Positions 25,131 to 35,721 of a stretch of DNA of 64,000 nucleotides are shown here, piece after piece. Origin of the DNA: Dermatophagoides farinae (taxonomy: Eukaryota; Arthropoda; Arachnida; Sarcoptiformes; Pyroglyphidae); the NCBI RefSeq assembly GCF_024713945.1, contig NC_134678.1, forward strand, positions 3,286,001 through 3,350,000, written 5' to 3'. A program made the translations under genes and the position numbers. Every line of letters begins with the position of its first letter. Position 1 is the first letter of the stretch. Below the pieces are notes generated by a model. The model searched no databases and was not told the DNA's origin. It was given only the letters and a program-made list of their open reading frames with translations.

Positions 25131-25963
25131 ATGGTTGTTTGTAAATTTTACATTCAAGGTTATTGTCGTTATGGCCATCAATGTCGTTATGATCATTTCA
25201 GTCCACAACGAAATCAACCAAAACAAAGTCGGTTATCTTTATTATGTTTTAGATAATTTTGTTTATTAATTATGGCCAAAATTTTAAATATTCTTTAGAT
25301 AATACGGGATTTAGTTTTGTAAAAACATTAAATCAAATTTCTTCGAATTCAAATCAAAATAATGCTAATATTTTTTCCAATACCAATGTTTCATTTCAAC
25401 AACCGCAATCGTACTTTGGTCAATCGTCTACTGGTGGTAAATTCAGTTTCAATCAGACATTACAACAAATTAACAATGTTCAAAATGTCAGGATGCCTAC
25501 GAATTCTTTATTCACAAATGAATTTGAAATGAAATCAGATTTTCCATCAACATCTTCGCTTAACTTTCCGATAAATAATACCTTTACATTTGGTAATACA
25601 GCAGCATTGAATTCGGCACCATTAAACATTGATACCAGAATAAGGCAAAATGATGTTCATCATTGGTATAAAAATAACAGCAGTGTCAGTAATCAATCAA
25701 CCATTCCTAAAACTAAATCATTTTTCGATCAACCAATGAACCAACAGCCAATTGAAATGACATCAGAATCGAATTTTGAAAAAGATTCGAAAAATACTAT
25801 AAAAATGGGCAAAGAAAAAAGCAGATATGGAATTTATTCCGAATTAAAAGATTTAGTCGAAATGGATCTAGCTAATTTTAAAGCGGATAAATTTATCTAT
25901 CCAATACCGTTCGATCCACCTCCATTTGAAGTTTGTTTCCAGGAATATCGAATCGTCCAATGA
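25131..25963 (+). CDS. NUP42-like nucleoporin (CCCH zinc finger plus FG region)
   Basis: Nuclear-pore component resembling NUP42/NUPL2 (yeast Nup42/Rip1), a partner of GLE1 in mRNA export. The start at 25131 gives MVVCKFYIQGYCRYGHQCRY, a single CCCH finger (C-x7-C-x5-C-x3-H) at the very N-terminus, as in human NUP42. An intron of about 70 nt is needed near 25226-25297; its donor is weak and not fixed. The second exon has scattered phenylalanine-glycine motifs (TGFSF, SYFGQSS, FTFGN) in an Asn/Gln/Ser-rich region. The C-terminus, YSELKDLVEMDLANFKADKF followed by PIPFDPPPFEVCF, resembles the GLE1-binding end of NUP42 (SELTEEE, then FKAKKF, then PPPLELL). The FG region is short. A longer reading frame extends upstream to 25026 but would not place the finger at the N-terminus. 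The gene is convergent with the SLC38A10-like gene (215 bp). Confidence 0.8.
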
Positions 25964-26178
25964 TTAATTGAAATAATGAAGAAAAATAATTATTCGGAAC
26001 TAGATATGCGCACTGGTTATTAAGATTATTACTATTATTGAGATTTCATAAATTTAAATTTATCATCATTATATTAAAAATCACAATAACAAATACACAG
26101 TTTTTACTATTATATCAAATATCAAAATATCTATTTGAAAGTAATGTTTTGCGTTTGTGCCCAGGAATTTTCATTATC

Positions 26179-28065
26179 TCAAGATAATGTATCGTTTGTG
26201 ATTGATTGCCGCTTGATGGCAGATTCGAATTTGTTGCGAGAATAATTTGCCATTGTAAGTTTCATAGTTGATTGCCGTGCTATTTCAGTGTAGTTGTTGT
26301 GGTTTGAAATAATTTTGGAATGATTAGTTTTGGTCGAATAATTTCCATAATTAGCTAGAAATTTACTCGGTTTTTTACTTGGTGCCAAATTACCAATTGT
26401 AAACGGTTTAACCGTTGAAATAGCAGATGATGTATTCAATTTTGATCCAACATTATTACTATTTACGTTCAATGATTTTGATTGATTTCGAATTTCGCCG
26501 TTGTTGATGATTTTTATATCTGATTGATGATGATCAATTATTGGTTTGGTGGTCACCGTAATGTTTATGAATTTTTTACCATTACCAGATTGTTGCTGTT
26601 GTTCCAATCGTTTGAGGATGGCTTCCTGTTTTTTCAAACGATTCATATCATTTTTAATTGATTCTTTTAATTTATTTATATTATTTATACGGCTTTTCAT
26701 ATCCATCGATGGTGGTTGTATTGGTTTTTCAGCAATCATTTGCGATTGTTTGTTGGGCAGGATGGTAGATTTTTGTTGTTTAAATTCATTGATTTTCTCT
26801 TCAATTTCTGTATCCCGAGCCATTGAAATGTTATGTAATGCTGACATTGTACAAAATATTAGTATAGCTGTACCGAAAAATAATAACAAATATGATAATA
26901 GATATTCGATAGTGTTTTTATCACAAATTTTGATGAAAATTAATGCCGGTATTATGAAACATATTGTTGAGCCAATGGTCGAACCAACCAATGCTAATAT
27001 TAATTCAACACGTGGAAATATGATTGATATGCCCATTGTCGTAATGATCAATATGATGGTCAATAATTTAAATTGATAATCAGACATATGAATAGATGAA
27101 TGTGATGTACTTAGAAGATCATAATGTACACCTTTACGAAATAATAATGAATGTAAACTTGTACGACTTGGAAATAAACATAACGGAAAACTGGTCAATA
27201 TGGTGATCAGAAATAATAAAAGTGTTAATTTTGTTGTCAATCCGGGTGGTAAATTTTGTAGAATATTTCCGGTAAAATTGACATTATAGAATGCAATATA
27301 ACCAGTACAGCCAATCAGTATATAAACAATTGAACATATCATTAGAGCTTTTTTGATTGAACGCATTATTAATCGTAATGATGAGCCGGTTTTTGTTGTT
27401 TGAAATAAATCTGTACTGAATATTTCAAATAATTGTGATTGACATGATAGTGCCATCGAGAATATGGGTAAATAGGTGATCATATATGATGAATTCCAAT
27501 AGTTTAATTGGCTAATTATATTTACATTCGGTTGTATCAAGATGAATTTATCCAAAGATAAGTATAACATTCGTAAGGCGAGAAATAAATAAACAATCAA
27601 TGACATCATTGAAAATGATGTTAAATTATCAACATCACGTAATAATCCTAATGGTAAGATGATAAACATTGCCAAAAATGTCATACACATAGCACGTAGT
27701 TGTGGCCCTTGTTCAAATTCGAATATATGTGATATAAGTGATGGTGCAATATCACCTACGATAACAAAAAATGCTACACATGTTCCCAATAAGAACAGTA
27801 ATAGACATACTTCAACCAATGTTTTTCCACCGGTACCAAATACATCATATGCTAATAATTCGAAATTTCTTCGTCGATTTATGATGGCCGATTTCAACAG
27901 CAGGTAACAGCTAAACTGATTCAATAAGGCACTGAATGATATGATAAATAAGGCCAATATTATACCACATTGTTTGAAACATAATGGCATCGCTAGAATC
28001 GATACACCAATTATACTATTGCTCAGGTTTATGATGCTCGTCAACGAGCGATTTATTTTCACCAT
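26179..28065 (-). CDS. SLC38A10-like amino acid transporter, intronless
   Basis: Predicted sodium-coupled neutral amino acid transporter of the APC superfamily. One uninterrupted exon of 628 codons, start ATG 28065: MVKINRSLTSIINLSNSIIG, then VSILAMPLCFKQCGIIL, a TM1 close to human SLC38A10 ([20 protein letters not shown]). About eleven hydrophobic segments span residues 8-400; GTCVAFFVIVGD and LPIFSMALSCQSQLFEIF match family blocks. The cytoplasmic tail (about residues 410-628) is long, with a predicted coiled coil (NRLKKQEAILKRLEQQQQ) and a Ser/Asn-rich end. Long tails are typical of SLC38A10 and not of SLC38A1-9. The reading frame stays open upstream of the chosen Met, but the upstream residues lack homology. 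A near-consensus CTCF-like motif lies about 240 bp upstream. The single-exon structure is unusual beside the multi-exon neighbours and could reflect old intron loss or retroposition. Confidence 0.88.
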   Translation of the reverse strand: MVKINRSLTSIINLSNSIIGVSILAMPLCFKQCGIILALFIISFSALLNQFSCYLLLKSAIINRRRNFELLAYDVFGTGGKTLVEVCLLLFLLGTCVAFFVIVGDIAPSLISHIFEFEQGPQLRAMCMTFLAMFIILPLGLLRDVDNLTSFSMMSLIVYLFLALRMLYLSLDKFILIQPNVNIISQLNYWNSSYMITYLPIFSMALSCQSQLFEIFSTDLFQTTKTGSSLRLIMRSIKKALMICSIVYILIGCTGYIAFYNVNFTGNILQNLPPGLTTKLTLLLFLITILTSFPLCLFPSRTSLHSLLFRKGVHYDLLSTSHSSIHMSDYQFKLLTIILIITTMGISIIFPRVELILALVGSTIGSTICFIIPALIFIKICDKNTIEYLLSYLLLFFGTAILIFCTMSALHNISMARDTEIEEKINEFKQQKSTILPNKQSQMIAEKPIQPPSMDMKSRINNINKLKESIKNDMNRLKKQEAILKRLEQQQQSGNGKKFINITVTTKPIIDHHQSDIKIINNGEIRNQSKSLNVNSNNVGSKLNTSSAISTVKPFTIGNLAPSKKPSKFLANYGNYSTKTNHSKIISNHNNYTEIARQSTMKLTMANYSRNKFESAIKRQSITNDTLS

Positions 28066-28301
28066 TTTTATTATCTTCGTTTTTTTTGTATTTGTTCGGT
28101 GGTCACATTGGAAATATTGTTGGTTGAGATCGCAAACGATTCGGAATAATTTTTTTTTTTGTTTTGACAAAATTTTCAACCAAAATCCATTCGAAAAATT
28201 CTTTTGTTTGGTTTGGAAATAGGATACAGGCAACAACCAGCCAAATACAACAGTTGTGTTTATCATGAAAGCCGACGTGTGTCATTTTAAAACAATCAAA
28301 A

Positions 28302-28315
28302 TCGCCATCTAGTGG
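28302..28315 (-). promoter_or_regulatory. CTCF-like binding motif
   Basis: The reverse complement reads CCACTAGATGGCGA. It matches the general CTCF core CCASYAGRKGGCRS at 13 of 14 positions. It sits in the 550 bp between the SLC38A10-like start codon and the ACK stop codon. This is a motif match only; binding is untested. Confidence 0.4.
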
Positions 28316-28614
28316 TGATTTGTAGAAAAATAAAAAAATTATTAAATTTTAAAATTTTTTTTAAAATTTTGGCATTTTAATAATAACAAGCATCTTAATA
28401 ATACTGATGATGATGATGATGAATAGTTGAAAAAACTTATAAAGTGATAATTATGAAAAGAGAAAAAATTCAATGAGTAAATTAAGAAATATAAATTACT
28501 ACAGAAATTATTGCGAACATTAGTGGAATAAAAATGAAAAAAAAAAAATATTACAACGATATGATTGCAGTTGGTCGAAAATTATTGCCGATTGATAAAT
28601 TCAGATCATCTCAA

Positions 28615-31454
28615 TTAGATTTTCTTCTGTACAGGAGGTGGTGGTGCTGGTCGTCGTGTTTTATACGATTTTGGTGGTGGATTTATGGTCGGATATACTA
28701 TCGTCGATCCGGAAGTGGCAGCCGCCGTTGAATCTGAATGTTCAACTTTTGTTCTAGAAAAATTTGCCTCCAATTCATCAATAAAATCTTTACATATTTT
28801 TGTTTGAAATGTTGATTTTGTCGTATTTGTTGATGGAAGAGGTGGTGGTGGTGGCGACAGAGGTGCTAATGTTGTTTCATCAGTACAAGCTAAGGTATGG
28901 CTATTATAAAAACTGCTGCTAATATTATTTGTTGTACTACGTTGTTGAAGATCATTGGTGGCTATCATGCAATTTGATTGTTGTGGCGTTATGAAGTTCA
29001 TCGATACACTTGGTGTAAATTGGCTAGATATAGGCAAACAAGGGCCACATGATAGATCAAATTGACAACATTGACAGCTGGGTTTATTGGTGGTTGGTGG
29101 ATCAATAGTCAGATTTTGATTCGGTATTGTAGAATTATTACATTCACATATTCCGGTTGTCGTACAAACAGCTGAATAGTATCTTGTTTTTGAATATGGT
29201 TGCTGTTGTTGTTGTTGAGATAATTGACCATTATTAGCATCAAATGGTGGCATATAATATTTTGAATATAAATTATTCTTGTTATTTAAATCTAAAATTG
29301 ATCCATTCATGGGCGATTCTTCTCGTTGTTGTTCTTGTTTCTGTTGTTCCAATGGTTCACATATTGACATAGTAAGTAAATCTGAATCATCTTCCGATGA
29401 TAAATTAATCCTATTATTATTATCGAGTTGATTCTTCAAAAGTGGTAATGGTGGTGGTGGTGGCTTTTGGTTATATAAACCAAGAATTTCCTGTGTATTG
29501 AATTTAATTTCAGCCAATTCATTGTTGATCGATGTAGGTGGTCGATTATTGTTATTTTCATTAACTATATTCATCATTGTAGCTGCCGAAGTTAAAACAT
29601 GATTAACATCATTTTCAAAATCAATTAAAACGCCTTCTTTCTGTTCATTATGATTATCATCATTATGATTCAGGTTGTTCGAAACATCTAAATCATTTAA
29701 ATTGGAAATTTTTTCAATTTTTCCTTCCTTTATCAATTTATCAAGGTTTTTTCGTCCTATTAAATAACAAACAATTATTAATTAGATAATAAAAAAAAAT
29801 TAAATTTACCATTACGAGTTTCGAGAATAACCGCTGCAATTGTTTCATCACTTGGTGATGATTCGAATCCAATTAAATCTTGTGGTTCAATCGGATTTTC
29901 CAGATACATTTTTTCGATAAATTCTGGATTGCCCCATGATTTTTTACCCGTTGGATCCATATGTCCAGTATGGATGAAACTATTTTTCAATGGTTTACTT
30001 ATATCATTCGTTTTTAATGATCGCATATCTTTCGCCGCTGAACGTGGAAAATAGCCAATTTCAAACGTACGTTGATTCTGTCCCTTCCACCAATAATTTT
30101 CAGGATTTCCCTCGATAATTTCAATTTCATCACCACGATATAGTTTTAACATTGTTTTTTTTGTCGAATCAAATGTTGATTTTGAATTCCCGTCGAATTC
30201 TTGTAATGCTTTCAATTTGAACGGTTGTTCCATTTTGAAAAATCTGACGATTGCAGTGAATGTTGGTCGTTCTTTTGGTTCATGATTCCAACATAGCATC
30301 ATTACCTGATAAATTCGCTGTGAACATGAATCCGGTGGTGGTAATCGCTCATTTTGTTCCAATTTTCGTATGATTTGTGATCCATTCAAACCGGCCCATG
30401 GTTCTTGACCGAATGAAAATATTTCCCATAATGTTACACCATACATCCATGTATCACTTGAATGGGAAAATTGTCGATATTTTAATGATTCAAGTGCACA
30501 CCATGGAAAAGGTACTTTCATATTATCGCTCATTGTATAATAATCTTCGTCAAATGGTACGGCTCTCATAAGGCCAAAATCTCCAATTTTTATGATATCA
30601 TTTAGAGTAATGAATATATTACGTGTGGCTAGATCACGATGTATAAGACGTTTAGTTTCCAGATAATCCATACCTTTACCAATTTGTATGGAATAATTGA
30701 CTAGTATACTAAGTGGAATTTTTCCCTGTGTTCGAATCAATTTCGTACGCAGCGATCCTTGTTCAGCTAATTCAGTAACCATCATCATCGGTGTAGACAA
30801 AACGATACCATATAGTCGGATAAGATTTTCATGTTTTAACTGATGCATTGCATTCACTTCTTTAGTAAAATCTTCGAGTGCTCGTGATAGGATTTCCTGT
30901 TGTTTAAGTACTTTAACGGCCACATATTTTGTCGTTTTATTCATGGTATTCATATGATTCTCTTGATTCGTTGTTCTTGTCCATTGTGCACGCATTACAA
31001 CACCGAATGATCCATCACCAATTTTATCCAATAATTTTATATCTTTACTTGATATTAAACATGTTAGGCCGCTATTGTCACGATTTTCTTGATCAAAATT
31101 CTTTGTATCATCATCATCCACTGAGCTATCAACATTATTATTAAATGTCTTTAAACGTTCGATATTATTATTGTGATTTAAATGATCTTTTAACTTAGCA
31201 TTAGGTAATATTATCTGGAATAGATTCTTTTTCCATTTATTATTATTATTATTACGTTTTTTTGCCGCTTCCAATAGACGTCTGGCTGCTGGTGCACCCA
31301 TACCAACACGTACATTGATTAGATCATCAAATACAACATTGTCAAAATGTTCCACTTTTGTCACATCAATTGATTTGATGGCCTGATAAAAATGTTCCAA
31401 TTGTACTTCTTTTAATAGCTGATATAATGGATCAAAATCATCCACTTCACCCAT
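28615..31454 (-). CDS. ACK-family non-receptor tyrosine kinase
   Basis: Cdc42-associated tyrosine kinase (ACK1/TNK2 family) in two coding exons, 31454 to about 29810 and about 29758-28615. Order: SAM-like N-terminus (FDPLYQLLKEVQLEHFYQAI), and a kinase domain with the glycine loop KIGDGSFGVVMRA, lysine VAVKVLK, catalytic loop LIHRDLATRN, DFG as KIGDFGLMR and the P+1 region VPFPWCALESL. An SH3 domain follows (LKLYRGDEIEIIEGNPENYW, then YFPRSAAKD). Next is the ACK-specific CRIB-like segment DISKPLKNSFIHTGHMDPTG with KKSWGNPEFIEKMYLENPIE. All catalytic residues are present. The tail has polyproline clusters (PPPPPLPLL, PPPPPLP, APPPPVQKK) suited to SH3 binding. I see no C-terminal UBA domain, which vertebrate ACK1 has. 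The C-terminal lysine-isoleucine end is followed by TAA at 28617. It is head-to-head with NTH1. Confidence 0.93.
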
Positions 31455-31979
31455 TATTATATTAATATGTTAGTGGACTGGCTTGTTAAAATTGATAAAA
31501 AAAAATTTGCAAAATATTTAAAGAAACAGAGAGAAAAAGGATAAGTGGAACAATAAAAAACGAACGATAAAAAAGGTTGATTTAGTGAAAATCAAAGAAA
31601 AAAATTTCTTGAAAGACTATAGTTGTTGTTGGATGTTATATAATAAAAAAAAAAACAAATAAACACAGACGATAAAAATAATATTATGGCGATTATTGAT
31701 ACATGGTTTTCATTTTGGGCTGTTCATTTGACAAGCAATCATGGTTGTTGTTGCTGATGCTGGCTGGATCCAGAATAATGATCCATATTAAGGAGTGTAT
31801 TCTATATACAAGGAAATATATCTTGGAACAAAACTTGGATCAGTAAAAGAAAAATTGAGTTCTGAATAAAGAATTCAGAAAGAAAAAACGTAAACATTTC
31901 GAATGAATTCGCGGTCATTCGCAATGTACGTGTGTGTGTGTGTTTGTTTTTTTGTGAAATTTTCCACAGATTAAATTCA

Positions 31980-32822
31980 ATGTTTTCGTCATTATCATCG
32001 TCGAAAAAAAAACTTCTTATCATCATGATTTCATCATCATTAAGACGTTCGAAACGTAAAAATGTCCAGATAAATTTTTCTAATGACAATGAAACAGAAA
32101 TTCGATTGAATAAACGGCCATCAAATGAAAAAAAAGATGAATCGATAAAAATGCCCAAAAATTGGCGTCTAATCTATGAAAATATTGCCAAAATGCGTTC
32201 AAGGACAATTGCACCAGTCGATACGATGGGTTGTGATCAATGTTATGATACGGATATTAATGACAAACAAAAACGATTTCAAATACTCGTCTCATTAATG
32301 TTATCCAGTCAGACAAAAGATCAGGTAACATACGCAGCAATGAACAAGCTTCGGGCGCATAATTTATCCATTGAATTTATCAATAAAATTTCGTGTGATG
32401 AATTAATGAATCTGATTAAACCGGTTGGATTTTATCGACGTAAAGCTGAATATCTTAAACAAACGGCGTGTTTATTACGAGAAAAATATGACGGTGATAT
32501 ACCCAAGACGATTGACGAACTGAAAAAATTACCGGGTGTTGGTCCTAAAATGGCACATCTTGCAATGGTTACTGCTTGGAATCAGATAACCGGTATTGCT
32601 GTCGACACACATGTTCATCGTATATCGAATCGTTTACAGTGGACATCTGGAACCAAAACACCTGAACAAACACGTATAGAGCTAGAAAAATGGTTACCAA
32701 GAGATTATTGGAATGATATTAATCATCTTCTAGTTGGTTTTGGTCAAACAATTTGTCTGCCAGTAAAACCTAAATGTGATATCTGTCTTAATAATGAGCA
32801 TTGTCCATCATCAGAATTTTAA
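31980..32822 (+). CDS. NTH1: Endonuclease III homologue (NTH1) DNA glycosylase/AP lyase
   Basis: Base-excision-repair enzyme that removes oxidised pyrimidines and cuts the abasic site. Single exon. The core reads ILVSLMLSSQTKDQVTYAAM, then the helix-hairpin-helix LPGVGPKMAHLAM with catalytic Lys, and GIAVDTHVHRISNRL with catalytic Asp. The C-terminal [4Fe-4S] cluster is C-x6-C-x2-C-x5-C (CLPVKPKCDICLNNEHC). All catalytic and cluster residues are present. Three in-frame Met codons could start translation: 31932, 31980 and 32025. The first adds a Cys/Phe-rich stretch; starting at 31980 gives a Ser/Lys-rich leader (MFSSLSSSKKK), while 32025 gives a basic leader (MISSSLRRSKRK). Mammalian NTH1 is nuclear and mitochondrial, so start choice may set location. 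An AATAAA-like signal follows the stop, which is 171 bp from the convergent NDRG gene. Confidence 0.95.
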   Translation: MFSSLSSSKKKLLIIMISSSLRRSKRKNVQINFSNDNETEIRLNKRPSNEKKDESIKMPKNWRLIYENIAKMRSRTIAPVDTMGCDQCYDTDINDKQKRFQILVSLMLSSQTKDQVTYAAMNKLRAHNLSIEFINKISCDELMNLIKPVGFYRRKAEYLKQTACLLREKYDGDIPKTIDELKKLPGVGPKMAHLAMVTAWNQITGIAVDTHVHRISNRLQWTSGTKTPEQTRIELEKWLPRDYWNDINHLLVGFGQTICLPVKPKCDICLNNEHCPSSEF

Positions 32823-32993
32823 TTCTGAAAAACACATTTCGATTTTTTTCTGTACAAAATAAAATTTGTTTTTTTTCACTTTGAAGAAAAACAAGAGAAT
32901 CATCATAGATATCATTGATAGATTTAGATTTTCAGACAAAACCATTCATTTAAGCGACTAGCGAAACAATTTCATTTCAAAAATTTTGAATCA

Positions 32994-34146
32994 TTAATTT
33001 TGAATTGGATTTTCCACAATATGCATACGTATTGATGTATCATATTCATCATCACTTTGTGGCCGTAATGATCGTCGTCGTTCGAATGATGTTAATGCAT
33101 AGCCAATACCTTGTATGAATAGCCGGAATGCTTCAGAAACTTTATGTGGTTGTTCTTCAAGTACCATACCACAGCCGGATAATTTCATCCATGTTGAATT
33201 TTCCGGATTTAGACGGCCATTCATATTGACAGTATCATCAACATGTGGTGAATGTGAACCACATAATACGAGTACGCTACATTTAAAATTTCGTTCACGA
33301 TTACCACGTTCAATATTTAGATCGGTACGACGAATATAGGCATCTAAAAACAATGCCAAATTCCGTGGAACATGATTGTTGCCACTAAAATAAGTTTTAT
33401 AAACTTGAATTAGATCACGATTATGATCTTCATTGGTCACGCCAAAATGATGCCAAAGTAGATAATCTTGCATAGATTGCGAAAAACTTTGAATCGTTGA
33501 ACTAAGATAATAGATATTAATCTTCTGATATAACCATTCAGTCCATGATGCTTGTGTTGATGTCGGATGTATCAGGAATAATCCATCAACCAATTCAGGA
33601 TATTGCAATGCATAACGTGAAAGAACATTAGCGCCAGCGCCAACCTTGATTATAAAAATCATCAAAATAGAGAAAGATTCATATAACCAATCCAACACTA
33701 CTTACGCCTAAACCAATGAAATTTGTGATGCCAAAATATTTACAAACCGAATCAACTTGTTCGGCTAACTGATCCATTGTTGGAAATATATAATCCGATG
33801 GTAAAATAGTGGCATTCTCTTCCTGACCCGGTGCATGAACATTAATGACACAGAATGATTCACATAATAATTTCATATCCGAATAATTAAAAAATGCCTG
33901 GAAATTTGAGCTAAAATTTAATCCAATATCATGATAGGTAATTATATAAGGCTTTCCAGAATGATTACGAGCACCAATTCGTACAACATATATTGGACCA
34001 TAATCTGTATCCACATATAGGGCTTCATGATTATTATTAAAATTATTTATCGTCATTGTCGATAGTGATGATGATGATGATGAATGATGATGCATTACAA
34101 GTGGATCAGTTGATTCAATATTTTTCAACTCAATATCGGACATCAT
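32994..34146 (-). CDS. NDRG-family alpha/beta-hydrolase-fold protein
   Basis: N-myc downstream-regulated gene family: alpha/beta hydrolase fold without catalytic activity, linked to stress, lipid and vesicle traffic roles. Two exons, 34146-33706 and 33644-32994, joined in frame at FIGLGVGAGANVLSRYA, the place of the nucleophile elbow. The N-terminal part has KPYIITYHDIGLNFSSNFQA and CVINVHAPGQEENA, both family hallmarks (YHDIGLN, HAPGQE). Further on come LIHPTSTQASWTEW, a helical cap, KCSVLVLCGSHSPHVDDTV and MVLEEQPHKVSEAFRLFIQG. The C-terminus has RRRSLRPQSD, an AKT/SGK-like phosphorylation context resembling the repeats in NDRG1-3. The elbow has Gly-Val-Gly-Ala-Gly where true hydrolases carry a catalytic Ser, as expected for the family. 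The length (about 363 residues) is normal. Confidence 0.93.
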
Positions 34147-35721
34147 CTCGTTTCCAAAAATGATTTACTTTTATACTTTCTCTATAATAATTTCTAATTT
34201 AACGAGTGAAATTGTCATAAAACACAATCAATTTATTATATAGATAAGGATGAAACTTACTAGAAATTTTGTTTGTTGTTATAACAATAAAATTTAATTT
34301 TATTTTATATCCGATATCATACACGGACAGAAAATTAGTATGTTGAAATAAACCCAGATGAATTGCATGCATGCATGTGTGTGTATGTGTGAACAAAACG
34401 TTCTATAGATGGGCTATAACTTCTGGAAATTTTGTCGATGATGAAATGATAAAAACATTAATTGAATTGAAAAAAGAGGCGTTCACGCTTGCGCTCATTA
34501 AATATATGTTGTGAGTGTTTATAATAAAATAAAATAATCATTATATTCGATGTGAAATGATGATGATGTCAATTTCACCTAGATTTCTTGATACGTCACA
34601 CACACACACACATTCTCATTACCCTTTAAATATTTTTATGTGCGATGTATGGAATATAGATTCCAATAATACGCATATAAATGGTTCTACTCTAATTACG
34701 ATAAATTTTCATTTTGAGAATCAAAATACATGAATCATGATGATGGGAGCTATATGGTTATATATTAGATATTAGATTAGTTTTATATGATAATAACAAA
34801 CGAAAACATTCGAATCAATTTTATTATTATTTGATGATTCGATCCTGAATAAATTTTAATCATTGTTCATAGATGGCGAAAATGAGGCCATCTTCATTTG
34901 TTTGACTACTAGATGGCAGTAAATTATAAATGAAAGGCAAAAAAAATAGCTTTAATTTCAAAACAAAACAAAAAATAAAAAAATAAATCTCAAATCCTGA
35001 AAATTGTGAAGATAAGAGAATTCATCATTCTGAACTGATTGAAATGGTTATTTAGTTGTTATTGCTTGCCATTAACGTCATGTTATTCACATGTTTTTTT
35101 TCAAAGAAAAAAATGATCTGTACTTTTGCAATTTGATGATGATGATTATAAGTACAGATAAAGTGTCTCGATATCATTGATAATGATTCATTATCATTAA
35201 CGATTGTTGTTTTTTTGGCACATATCATATTTCTTTTAATTATTATCAACAACAACAAGTTGACGGATTCAGTTGTTAATGAATTTCTATGTGATCAAAA
35301 AAAAACAAGACTATTTTTCATTCAAATTTCAATGTAATTGAATGGAATAAAATGATTCAATATAATTAGATGAGCAAATCGGTAAAACAACAGACAAAAA
35401 CGATAAATTTTAGATTTGAAATACAGTTATGCTAGGCAACAACAGCAACAAGTAAGTAAGTAAATAAAGAAAACTGATAACGATTAAAATTAGTAATAAA
35501 AAAAAGCTCATATCTTAATCGGTCGCCTTTAGTTATAATAATAATAATTATTATATATTATCCAGATGTAATCATATTGCACTTTTTCATTTTGCATTTT
35601 CTTTTCTCAAGAAAAAAATACAAAAATTTTTTTTTCTTCTTGAATCTTTTCAAAAATAATACAAATACCCAACAAAACGGGAATGTTTTTTTTTTAAATT
35701 TGAGAGAAGAAAAAATTGACA
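34147..35721. other. Intergenic between head-to-head NDRG and ABCC genes
   Basis: About 1.6 kb, AT-rich, with short (CA)n/(TG)n runs near 34378 and 34598 and a CAACAACAAC run near 35250. Open frames here (for example 35052-35258 minus) lack domains. Two CTCF-like AGATGGC cores lie 40 bp apart at 34868-34880 and 34906-34919. No RNA gene or mobile element recognised. Confidence 0.5.
34906..34919 (+). promoter_or_regulatory. CTCF-like binding motif
   Basis: Reads CTACTAGATGGCAG, 13 of 14 positions of CCASYAGRKGGCRS. A second, weaker copy (CATAGATGGCGAA, 34868-34880) lies 40 bp away in the same direction. It sits between the divergent NDRG and ABCC promoters, a typical place for an insulator. 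Motif evidence only. Confidence 0.4.

Noticed and set aside
26546-27076. 176-codon open frame opposite the SLC38A10-like gene
   Set aside because: Antisense shadow of a membrane-protein frame; its Cys/Ile/Met-rich makeup follows from the codons of the real gene.
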